Shown here: one piece after another, positions 12,501 to 20,144 of the stretch | How the letters are laid out: the number at the start of each line of letters is the position of its first letter | Numbering within the stretch: position 1 is the first letter of the stretch | Origin: Aurelia coerulea | Lineage: Eukaryota; Cnidaria; Scyphozoa; Semaeostomeae; Ulmaridae | DNA: 64,000 nt | Direction: 5' to 3' | Assembly (NCBI GenBank): GCA_039566865.1 | Contig: CM076948.1 | Coordinates: 11,171,001 to 11,235,000, forward strand | Translations under genes and position numbers: made by a program | The notes under the pieces: generated by a model | Told to the model about the DNA's origin: nothing | Seen by the model: the letters and a program-made list of their open reading frames with translations, nothing else | The model's database searches: none

Positions 12501-15500
12501 TAATATATCATTAAATACATGATATGTCGATTTGTTTTCCTTCTGTGTCTGACTCTCCTGCGAAGGCGCCATTTTGATCCGATTGACATGACTTCAAGGG
12601 CCCTAGCGCAATTATGCCACTCAAATGGAAACTCCTCCACACTTGAGTGGCATAATTACTCTTGGGCCCTTGAAGTCATGTCAATCGGATTTAAATGGCG
12701 TCTTCGCAGGATAGGTAGACACAAAAGGTAAACAAGTCGATAGATAACAAATGGAATGATATATTAGGATAGGAATAACTCGATGTATCACCCGTAAAGC
12801 ATTTTCTAAATTCAGCGTTTCCTACCGCCCGTGTTGTGATGATAAAAATCAACTATGGACTGCTTGAATAATTAAGGATCTGAAAGCAAATTGCACGTGT
12901 TGCTGAGAATGATAGGAGATCCAATCGAAACGTAGGGGAGACCGGGGACAATTGTAACACTTTTTGGAAAATCATCCGTAACGCCTAAATAATGGTCAAT
13001 AGCGTTCTTGGGGGTAGATAATATTATACTTGCATCTGTTGGAATGAGATAGAACTAAGTTTCATTCATGCAGAACCAAATTTCGTGTCATCGTGAAAGT
13101 TTTAAAACCAGCGGTCAAGTGTTACAATTGCCCCGTAACACGGGGCGATTGTAACACATGGTCGGGGCAATTGTAACACATCTTTAAAATCAGTACAGAG
13201 AATCATTCACCGGCTATTTTTGTTTCTCAACGCAGAACATATCAATGCCAGGTATCCACTCTTCTCTTCATCTGTCGTGAGACCAGAGATTTTGAAGCTA
13301 ATATAGGGAAAGAAGTGTTTATTGGCCCAAAGACTTTTCTTGATCCTTTGAAAATACCCTTGTGTGGGGATTGTAGCCCGCTTTTGGAGCTTCTATATTT
13401 CTTAATTTATTGCAATATCTTGACAGGGTTACGTGACATAAATTCATCTCTTTGGCAATGCATCGTACGGATTTTGCCTGATTTAAAATACATCGTGCTG
13501 CCTCTGGCAGTAAATGCAGATTTTCTCCTCGGTTTGTTGTCCGTTTTCTGCTACAAACCATGTTCAAGATAAATGAAAATACAAAAGATCTTTGATGTGA
13601 AACATTCCAGTTCATCATCCCTCCCCTGAGGTTGAGAAAATGTGCACTATACGTTGGAAAGCTTCCTTTATTTCAGATATCCAGACTTGTTGTTTCTTTG
13701 TTATAAAGTTCGATGAATCAATTGAACAAATGAATCAATAGTGAGAAAAAGTGTTTTATATCAAAGGAATTATTGTTTAAAAGTTTCAAAAATTCAACTC
13801 TATAATACTGCATGGATGCATGCTGTTTGCCTCGAATAGAAATTGAATCAAGACCAAGCCATCGGTCAGCTTACATCGGGGCAATTGTAACAGCGTGTTA
13901 CAATTGCCCCTGACCTGGTCAGCTTTCATTATACCCCATTTTCACATCTCGTAAGCTGTGGAGCTTGAAAGTTTTAACGTAGCTTTCATCCTAAATAGAT
14001 GTCATAGCTATCATGTGAAAATGAAGTTTTTTACTCAAGAGCAAAATCTCTCAGACAAAATTTACATTGGAAGTACGTTTTTACTTTTGTGCTCAAAAAC
14101 ATGTTTTCCCCCCGATAATTTCACAAACTTGGATGAATATTCCTGTATCTCAAGTCATATGTAGAGGGTTAGAATGAGCATGTTCTGTGCAAAAATCAGA
14201 TTTATTGCACTTTTCTGCTGGGCATGAGAGCCAGTGTTACACTTGCCCCGTGTTACAATTGTCCCCGGTCTCCCCTACTAAAATAGTGGCCTCGTCCTAC
14301 TGTTTATGTTTTAATACTTTAATAATGGAATGTTCGTAATATATACTGGCAGTTGGATTGTTTTTTGGAACCCTTATGGCATTTTGTTAGCAGATGTAAA
14401 GCTCAAATCAAATGTAAATCAAAATTTCACGCTTTCGCTTTGTTCACAGTTTGAAACAATGGCTGCTAAAGCCAACTGATTCGTTGAATGTCAACTTGAA
14501 AGTGGAATGTGCTTCTCTTCTTCTTGATTACACATTTCAACAAGGGCCTTAGCAAGAACCGATTGGGCTATTGAAGCCTCTGCCTAAGGGTACTTATTTT
14601 TACCGTATCAAATACTTCATTCTAGCAGATGCCTTTTATGGGCTATAGTACAGAAAATAACTGTTTTGGCCCACAAGGTAATATCATCATTGCATTTCAA
14701 ATTTTTAACAAGCTTACTGTTTCATCTTTTCTTCCTGGCTTCTAGACAATTTCTTCAGTTCCTGTGAGTTTCGTAAAAATATGAATCATGTGTTCCACAA
14801 TTTTAAATATTCAAAAACAAATGCACTTTATGGCTAACAAAAAGGGTTGTTTACAGATATACATTGGGATCTTACGTTGTGTTCCAAATAAGGAGAGGAA
14901 GATCATTAGCAAGCTCATGAATTTCGAAAAATTTATAAACTCCTGCAAACGTTTCTCCGGCTCTGGATTTTTACCCATTCAGTTCCATGACAGTTGGCCT
15001 TTGAAAGTTATCATAAGTTCACAAGACATGATAAGAAACTTTGAGCACCTATCCCTCTATGGACTATCTACACGGAGGACTATAATCAGAAACTGACTTT
15101 GAAGTTAATTTTGAAATAGTCTCTAAACTCTGTCACATTAATAATACAATACTTGGGAGAAATCTACCGGCTGTCCCAGAAAAATTGTTCGACGTTTGAT
15201 TTAATATTAAAAAGTAACGATAAAATGTACAGGCTCCTGGTTAGATAGCCCAGTTCATAAGATCTCAAATTAATTTTTTACGCCAAAATATTGCGAATCC
15301 GCTAAGAATTCACGAAGTTACTAGGTTTTGAAGTTCAAGTTTGTGCGAAAGCTGAATTAGATACCCCTAACTAACTTGTTTTTTAAACAGACGTCCCAAC
15401 CCAAAATCGAGGCAAAAGAAGACTTAAGAAGACTGTCCAATGTTTCACCTCTCGTTGATATCAGAGCAAACCAAATAAGACTTCAAAAGTAATTTAATTC

Positions 15501-18500
15501 TCGAAACCGTTGCCAGTATCCAGAGACATGGAATGACAACTTAATTGATGAGAGACGGGGCCATTTCAAATTGTGCTCAACAGGATTCCTCCAAGCATCC
15601 ATAACCTTGATTCAATGTTAGAGCAAGGTAGATTATCGAAAATGATTTTTAAATTCCATTTGATTTACTTTGAATAAACGAGATTCTACCGGGTGAGTCA
15701 GAAAAAAAAATCCCGGTTTGAAAGGTCACGGCTCCCTGGATATCAAGACAATGATATCGGCAAATACATAGCTTAATGGTAGAAATGTTCAAATCTACTA
15801 TAAAATTTATCGGACTAAAATCGGCCACGCCATTCGGAAATTATGGGGAATTTTCTCGAGAAAGCCTCTTCAAAAAATCTTCAAAACGTGCCCAAAATCA
15901 TGAACAAATTTCCCTTACATTTCGGCCTTACAATGGCATTACAGCAATGACTTGTGGACGCTTTAGCTATTTTAGCCCTTTTTAAGGTATTTAATCATTA
16001 ATCCGGGGTTAGCAAGTGCATTTAGTAGGAAAACGAGCACGACGTGCTATCCTCTTGGGAGAATGAACAAGTCCTCCCCCTGGTATCGATGACCTATTCA
16101 GACGGGGATTCCATTCTCTCAAGAGGACAAAATACATGAATTTATGTGAGCGTCATCAATTTTAGGAAGGAAAATTTGCTCATTGTTTTCATTAGCTTTT
16201 GCAGGTTTTTGGAAGGGGCTTTCTGCAGAAAATCACCCATATCCACGGGAAGGAATGGCCGATTAAAGTCGGGTAAATTACAGAACCTAATTGAACATAT
16301 TGGCAATAAAGCAAGACTGTTTTGAATATTATTGCTTTGATATTCAGGGAGCAGTGGCCTTCCAAGCGGGGAGTCTTTTTTCTAACTCACCCGGTACTTT
16401 CACAAAATATGCAATTTAGGGGCGTCTGGTTTCAGCTTTCGCACAAACTTGAACTTCAAAAGCTCGTAACTCCGTGAATATCTAACCGATTTGTTAGCTT
16501 CTGGTGTCTAAAATTAATTCAAAAGTTCAGCTATATGGTTATCTTACCATGGAGCCAGCTCATTATTTCGTTATACTTTGATATATAATCAAACGTCGAA
16601 AAAAAATTTGGGACACAATTTGTATGGATATGTAGCTTATAGAAGTAGAGTATCTGTGATCAGGCCATTACATTACATTTTTGGCCACGGAAGACCATTT
16701 TACATGTTTCATTATGGATTTACCTGATTTCGCCGAGCTTACCTGTGTGGGTCAACATTAGATAAAATATACCAAAACTCCTATTTTTTAATTGATTGAC
16801 TTTGCAGATATCTTTAACGTCACCTTTCTACACAATTCTTACATTTTCAAGCAGCTGTTCCGCATATTCCTAGGGCTCCTGCCTCCCAGTGGCACACCTC
16901 CCTTCTGCTTCAACATAAATTTCTATCTTCCAAGTAAAAAGTCTCACAAGAAGGCATTTGATACAATTGCTGTATACCATCAAGAGCTAGATGAGATAGC
17001 ACTCCATGAAACTACCACATGTTGGGTCCAGCGATGATAATTTAGCTTTAATCACTGGCTTATCACTTTTAAAATGCTCCTCGATAGTTAACTTGACCAT
17101 AGCTACCTCATTTGTTGATATTGGTGCTTTGAATATTGACAGTTTCTCAAATTTGCTGTCACCTCCATTCCAAACCAAAGCATTGGCGTCTTGGCCTAAG
17201 CAAATCCTAGACACACTGCAAATAAATCAACAATACCCTTGAGAAAGTGTGAAAAGCTACGATCACATCGTATTCTTTTTGCTAGAACTCACCCTTGGTG
17301 CCATTTTCTCATTTTTCTTTATCTTTGTTTTAAAATCTCGAGGAATGTCCCTCGGCCAAAATTCCAAGGTTCTTGTTTGGATGTGTCTAAATTTTCAAGA
17401 TTGATATTTTAGCTCTCAAAGCGCAAATATCAAGAAATAAGGTATTTATGTTCAAGTTAACTATCAAGGAACACTTTGAAAATGATTAGCAATTGATTGA
17501 AGCTAAATTGCAATCGCTGGACCGGAGGAAATCTGTATGCTTTTCCTAGGACACCCGGTATTCGTATCTTCAGAAGATACAAGAACAAGAACAACTTTTC
17601 TTGATATTTATGTAGTTTCTGATAGAAAGTCGTTTGCAAAAAGGAGGAGAAATGACAGTAGGTATGACATACCATGTGATCTTCCCTTAGCCTCAAGTAT
17701 TTGTCCTCAAGGTCTTGTCGGCTAAGGGCAGCAACCAGTTGTCTTTCTTTGGCCTCGGAGATGTTTCTTGGTACACCTGAAAAGATGAAACTAATTGTTA
17801 GATAAAATGTACTGTAGATCTGCAGCAAAGATTCCTGTCTATTTCATAAGAGCACTGCACTCTGTCTCAAATCAGATCTGATATGAGGTTTGCACGTGAA
17901 ATATGAATTCATTAATAGAATGAGCAATGAGAAAAGTGCTGGTCCAAACGATCTGGAAGCTGAACGTATCAAATATGCCTTAATCGAAATCCACAATGAA
18001 AAAGCTAACATCTTTAACTCCTTATCAAGCACCGGAGGGGAACTAAAAGAACTAATATTAGGAATACTGAGACAACGGCAGAAACCAGGAAAAGCAAAAG
18101 GACCCACAAAAATTTGAGAGCAATAATCCTACTATCTCTAGTTAAAAAAATCTTCACAATCTGCATGCTAGGCAGGATTGGAAATAGATCAACAAGCCAT
18201 ATGCCAAATAAACTGGCAGCGTATCAACCGGGCAGAAGCATCACTGAAAATTTGCATGTAATAAGACTATACTGGTGAAAAAAGCAGTGTTGGCGAAAGA
18301 ATATCACATACTGTATATCTACCGGGTGGTCCAAAAATAAGTTCAAGCGTTTGAACAGTTCCTTCGAAGGAGCCTTGTCTTCAAAATTTGCTATCTTCAG
18401 TTTATGATATAGATGAGATCTTAAGGTTACCGGTCCCCCTTTGTCAGAATGTGAAGAATTGTTTGTGTGTCAGTGTGCACATAGCCTGTAATGTGTGTGT

Positions 18501-18567
18501 GCCTACCTCTTGCTGCTGAAACATCTCTAACTGGAAGATCACCAGCAGTGGTATCACTTTGGTTCAT
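514..18567 (-). CDS. RPGRIP1L: RPGRIP1L (nephrocystin-8) orthologue, 5' part, multi-exon, runs off left edge
   Basis: RPGRIP1L is a scaffold of the ciliary transition zone, with N-terminal coiled coils and later C2 domains, working with the NPHP/MKS modules. Minus-strand exons at 18507-18567, 17673-17776, 14718-14761, 12055-12116, 10157-10251, 9634-9714, (9040-9057 doubtful), 5588-5667 and 514-555 have AG/GT borders and phases that agree at every junction. The peptide starts MNQSDTTAGDLPVRDV, then SRQDLEDKYLRLRE, RSQEEKMKQMATKLLRL, IEDLQGQIRDLNKANEALK and KQTPYDNV. From knowledge of the family these follow the vertebrate N terminus block by block. Only about 190 residues of a protein of more than 1,200 lie here; the remainder, including the C2 domains, must lie left of the window. 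Intron lengths are about 0.6-5 kb and full of transposons. RPGRIP1 is the paralogue in vertebrates; the L form is the more widespread one, so I chose it. Confidence 0.88.
786..3330. mobile_element. 2.5-kb TA-flanked element with ~1-kb inverted arms
   Basis: The ends are TA-CCGGGTGAACCAGGAAAAA and the complement of TTTTTTCTGGCTCACCCGG-TA. The two arms, about 786-1920 and 2280-3330, are inverted copies over almost their whole length with moderate divergence; for example, 1355-1580 mirrors 2660-2863. The central spacer is about 350 bp. No transposase is visible. The TA target and TIRs suggest a non-autonomous Tc1/mariner-type element or an inverted pair. It lies in an RPGRIP1L intron. Confidence 0.75.
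3406..3859. mobile_element. MITE with CCGGGTGTCCCAAAAA termini, TA-flanked
   Basis: The left end CCGGGTGTCCCAAAAAAAGT and the right end (complement) CCGGGTTTCCGAAATAGAGT both lead into TACTCC(C/T)G(C/T)TT(G/A)AA and an inverted run of about 45 bp. TA dinucleotides flank both ends. It is 454 bp and non-coding. It shares its terminal motif with the elements at 786-3330, 15167-16622 and 15689-16394. Confidence 0.8.
3942..4550 (+). mobile_element. LINE 3' fragment (C-terminal RT region and 3' tail)
   Basis: The reading frame 3947-4288 encodes the post-RT C terminus typical of CR1/L2-type LINEs: NLRNNKHFKIP, then the RGPFLWS block and a terminal lysine-rich FKKCIHKYK. It ends at a TAA, followed by an AT-rich 3' UTR and a (TATG)n tail at 4528-4548. 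The RT core is missing (5' truncation). Confidence 0.75.
4552..5395 (-). pseudogene. Decayed family A LINE, C-terminal RT remnant
   Basis: Three frames together give the end of an RT and the C-terminal domain: LAKKLARACGMFFKIRHFLP, then VFLLQKRVIRAV, then TRKTFKNDIFLTQRNTLQYS. The same blocks occur in the family A LINE at 46900-48160. Several frameshifts are needed, so it is dead. The 3' end at 4552 shares the GCTGATCGAGGAGAGAG motif with 46137-46160. Confidence 0.75.
5588..5667 (-). CDS. RPGRIP1L: RPGRIP1L coding exon (linker)
   Basis: This 80-nt exon has acceptor tttacag and donor gtactt. In the phase required by the previous exon it is open and encodes GISSGRQPNRQQRIKDQMRV followed by QGQPDQ, a polar Q/R-rich linker. 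The vertebrate protein also has a poorly conserved polar linker here, so support comes mainly from phase and splice sites. Confidence 0.65.
6085..7808. mobile_element. TA-flanked TIR element with repeated GTCGCCCATTATGGCC motif
   Basis: The left end GAGTAGCGTCGCC and the complement of the right end GGGCGACACCACTC form short TIRs between TA dinucleotides. The motif GTCGCCCATTATGGCC (or its complement) recurs near both ends, at about 6108, 7588 and 7786. It is 1.7 kb. The longest frame inside (7313-7669) resembles nothing I recognise. Layout resembles the element at 12935-14275, so pogo-like non-autonomous is a guess. Confidence 0.6.
8499..9593. repeat. Inverted repeat pair, ~315-bp arms
   Basis: Arms 8499-8815 and 9277-9593 are inverted copies with few differences. 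They start from ATAGACCATTTTGACATTTG on the outside and end near the inner AACGAAGCAAGT. The spacer is about 460 bp and contains the possible RPGRIP1L microexon. It may be one foldback element or two copies of one family inserted in opposite directions. No clear target duplication was found. Confidence 0.8.
9040..9057 (-). CDS. RPGRIP1L: Possible RPGRIP1L microexon (18 nt)
   Basis: AGGAAACTGCAAGGGCAG lies between ctactgtag and gtaagtc. It would add six residues, RKLQGQ, in phase 0-0, so the frame holds with or without it. It sits in the spacer between two inverted transposon-like arms (8499-8815 and 9277-9593), so it may be a chance match to splice signals. Confidence 0.35.
9634..9714 (-). 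CDS. RPGRIP1L: RPGRIP1L coding exon 6
   Basis: This exon is exactly 27 codons (81 nt), with acceptor attgcag and donor gtgagt. It encodes LTVTKQHLLTQGKKQTPYDN then VKPRVET. The AKQQL..QG..QTPY.NV pattern of the family is clearly kept. Both ends are phase 0. Confidence 0.92.
10157..10251 (-). CDS. RPGRIP1L: RPGRIP1L coding exon 5 (coiled coil)
   Basis: This 95-nt exon has acceptor atttcag and donor gtgatg. It encodes VARRDTETSEFIEDLQGQI then RDLNKANEALKNK, a heptad-like coiled coil. It corresponds to the vertebrate segment ending EKQNETLKN. It ends in phase 0. Confidence 0.92.
10330..10440 (+). mobile_element. LINE 3'-end scrap
   Basis: The sequence TAGCCCCTTGAGG ... AAGGGCAACCCTCC ... AAATGAATAAAAC resembles the 3' end of the LINE remnant at 28430-29145 (CCCCTTGAAAACC ... 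AAGGGCTACCCTCC). Only the untranslated tail is present. A second A-rich ATTATTATTATC tail follows at 10780-10812. Confidence 0.5.
10800..12054. other. Intron sequence, nothing recognised
   Basis: This is part of the RPGRIP1L intron between exons 5 and 4. I see short AT-rich unique sequence and two small overlapping open frames around 11154-11644 with no recognisable domains and no repeat borders. Confidence 0.5.
12055..12116 (-). CDS. RPGRIP1L: RPGRIP1L coding exon 4
   Basis: This 62-nt exon has acceptor tcgcag and donor gtaaat. It encodes MATKLLRLFKDKKKIDGQEG. The MATKL(L/I)RL motif followed by a lysine-rich DKK is near-invariant in the family. It ends with one base that joins TG of the next exon as a valine codon. 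Confidence 0.93.
12430..12840. mobile_element. Foldback MITE, near-perfect 200-bp hairpin
   Basis: Left arm 12430-12630 and right arm 12645-12840 are close inverted complements, for example GGGCGGTAGGAAACGCTGAA on the left and its complement on the right. The loop is only about 15 nt (around 12632-12646). Arms differ by a few substitutions and small indels. It lies in the RPGRIP1L intron between exons 4 and 3. No transposase. Transcribed as intron, it would form a long hairpin. Confidence 0.85.
12935..14275 (-). mobile_element. Decayed pogo-like DNA transposon
   Basis: TIRs GGGGAGACCGGGGACAATTG sit at both ends and are flanked by TA. Subterminal copies of GTGTTACAATTGCCCC recur on both sides. 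A minus-strand frame at 13319-13618 encodes an N-terminal helix-turn-helix: AARCILNQAKSVRCIAKEMN then LCHVTLSRYCNKL, ending near QEKSL. This is the psq/CENP-B-like DNA-binding domain of pogo-type transposases. The DDE catalytic domain is not present, so the 1.34-kb copy is a deletion derivative. Confidence 0.8.
14718..14761 (-). CDS. RPGRIP1L: RPGRIP1L coding exon 3
   Basis: This 44-nt exon has acceptor cacag and donor gtaagc. It encodes ELKKLSRSQEEKMKQ, the last codon split 2+1 with the next exon. The family has a KQEDKIKRMATKL run here, matching the sequence across the junction. Confidence 0.9.
15167..16622. mobile_element. TIR element (CCGGCTGTCCCAGAAAAA ends) split by a related element
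   Basis: Left arm 15167 to about 15380 and right arm about 16420-16622 are inverted copies, each containing GCACAAACTTGAACTTCAAAA-type and AAACGTCGA-type blocks. The ends are TA-flanked. A second TIR element (15689-16394) sits in the middle. A stand-alone copy of the right arm occurs at 53600-53870. Confidence 0.75.
15689..16394. mobile_element. Nested TIR element with CCGGGTGAGTCAGAAAAA ends
   Basis: TA-CCGGGTGAGTCAGAAAAAAA on the left and the complement of TTTTTTCTAACTCACCCGG-TA on the right. The TIR extends inward over GGCCACTGCTCCCTG-like sequence (imperfect). It is 706 bp, non-coding and TA-flanked. Confidence 0.8.
17535..17553. repeat. Solo CCGGGTGTCC terminus
   Basis: CTAGGACACCCGGTA is the inward-facing end of the CCGGGTG family, but no partner end is evident nearby. 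A second solo end, TACCGGGTGGTCCAAAAATA, lies at 18321-18340 in the RPGRIP1L intron 1 region. Confidence 0.5.
17673..17776 (-). CDS. RPGRIP1L: RPGRIP1L coding exon 2
   Basis: It lies between acceptor ttttcag and donor gtatgt and is 104 nt long. It encodes an AKERQLVAALSRQDLEDKYL segment followed by RLREDHM. The (S)R(Q/E)(D/E)LED(K/R)(Y/F)LRL core is the most recognisable RPGRIP1L N-terminal block and begins the coiled coil. It ends in phase 0. Confidence 0.92.
17890..18275 (+). pseudogene. LINE reverse transcriptase fragment
   Basis: The frame at 17890-18117 encodes MSNEKSAGPNDLEAERIKYA and ELILGILRQRQKPGKAKGP, the start of a non-LTR RT. After a one-base frame shift near 18112 it continues NLRAIILLSLVKKIFTICML and LAAYQPGRSITEN. 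The catalytic FADD/YVDD region is absent. It lies inside RPGRIP1L intron 1 in opposite orientation. Confidence 0.75.
18507..18567 (-). CDS. RPGRIP1L: RPGRIP1L coding exon 1
   Basis: The start codon is at 18567-18565, in the context CAACCATGAACC. Twenty codons plus one base end at the donor gtaggc. The peptide MNQSDTTAGDLPVRDVSAAR shares the TAGDLPV core of the vertebrate N terminus, which decides the start. The exon ends in phase 1 and the next exon supplies GT to complete a glycine codon. Confidence 0.85.
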
Positions 18568-19215
18568 GGTTGAACTTGTATGCTGCCAGTGAAACGGGTG
18601 TTCTTAGCTGGTCTTACAAGATTATTGCATCTTTGGCACTGCGAGAGAAAAAGTATGAGCTCGAAAGAGGAGCATATCAAATAAAGAATATTAATAAATT
18701 GCAGGCCTGTCGGAAAGAAAGTTATATTGGGGGGCTGAAACTCGATGCGAGAGCAGCGAGCAAAAATGTGGGTCCAGGAGCTGGCTCCAAGGAATATTCA
18801 TCAAGAACACGCCCTTTAGATTGCTGGAAAACGCCCAATTTTTAGATGATTTGCGTTTTAAATAAGCCAAGGGTCATGACTGAAGGGGGTTTTTTATACT
18901 AGGACTTCAGTTTTTTAAAGAGGATGTAGATTATTTTTGAATTGCATAACATCAAAAGTGATAGCCTGATAGATTCTGGTAACTTCCTTCAATACAGATA
19001 AGTTTGAATCTTCATTTCAAAGGCTTTCACAGCCTTTTTCACATACAAAAGTGAACAAACCTAAGCAAACTATTGGGTTGCCTAAGTCCAGTTCAAAAAG
19101 GGAGGTCCCAAAAAGAATGCTCCTGTTTAGAAAATCATCGAAACTCAATTATCAAAACCAATTATCAAATTTTCTTTTTGATCTGTTTTGTCAATGATCC
19201 AAACATAGAAAGATG
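18568..19215. promoter_or_regulatory. RPGRIP1L upstream region
   Basis: About 650 bp separate the RPGRIP1L start codon from the BEL/Pao target site, and they must hold its 5' UTR and proximal promoter unless there are upstream non-coding exons. No clear TATA box was found. From 19095 to 19215 there is a degraded copy of the TIR seen at 3406 (GTCCCAAAAAGAATGCTCC then AAAATCATCGAAA), into which the BEL element appears to have inserted. Confidence 0.4.
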
Positions 19216-19220
19216 ATAAG

Positions 19221-19590
19221 TGTAGCCGCTGTGAAGGCGTTGTAGTTGTTTTTAGTGTTGCTGTTGTTGTTGTTAGTTTAGGTGTTACTGTTGTCGTTGT
19301 TAGTTTAGAGACTTTGGCTCGAGGGGCGTGTCAATGAAGTCAAGAAGCCGCCGTGATTGAGACATTGGAGCATGTTCAGGCCAAACTGGTATGAATTGTA
19401 TTGTGTATTCGTTTCGATTTGTGCGTGATATGTAATTTAGGCCAGATATGTAATTTATTTGTTTTTGTTTTCTCGTAGATTGTTATCTTGTCTTATCTTG
19501 TACAATGTTGAATTTGATGATATATGAATAACAAAATGGCCGATATCGTTTTTGCTCGTCTCGCTGAATGAGGATTCACACAGCGTTACA
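19221..19590 (+). repeat. 5' LTR of BEL/Pao element
   Basis: TGTAGCCGCTGTGAAGG ... CACACAGCGTTACA, 370 bp. It contains TTG-rich and GTTGTTGTTGT stretches near its start and should carry the promoter. The primer binding site is not obvious: TGGTGGTCACAG occurs only about 30 nt after the LTR. Confidence 0.95.
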
Positions 19591-20144
19591 ATAACAATCA
19601 GTAGTGTCAAGTCTCAAAGTGGTGGTCACAGTGATGATGTTCAGGGAAGTACCCTTTGCACTTTGCACATTCTTTTATGAAATGAAGTTGGAGTTGAAGT
19701 TGAACTTTGTTTGTTGAAACAGATTTTGTTACCAGCGTGCTTTTAAGTTTTGTGTCTGCGGGCATGGGCCTTAAACTGCAGATGAGCAGCACAGTAACAC
19801 ATAATTTGTGAATTGCATTGACATAAAAATGGAGTGTTGTGAATTATTTTGAATTGTGTCCTTTCTACAGTATCATTGATTAATTTCTTGAAAGGCTTTG
19901 CTATCTTCAGTAGCTTTGAATTTTATGTGAAGTTACCTTTAATATGAGATGTGAACCAAGAAAATTAATTTGTTGCTGCCTGCTTTGCATATATTTTTTA
20001 GCTGCTGCATGTGTTTATGTAGCATATTTTGCATTGTATTTTGCAGCGCGTATTTTGCAGCTAGTTTTGCAGCAACTGTTTTTGCCCTTTTTGTGCTTTT
20101 TGCGCGTTTTTGTCTGTTTTGACTGCTGATTAAAGTGGTCCAGC

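Noticed and set aside
16792..17242. Open frames in RPGRIP1L intron 2 as extra exons
   Set aside because: No splice sites in a fitting phase, and the flanking exons already join into contiguous conserved protein.
19944..20129. Small hydrophobic protein before the BEL ORF
   Set aside because: It overlaps the retrotransposon leader, has a biased Leu/Cys/Phe composition from TTTTGC repeats and no family features.
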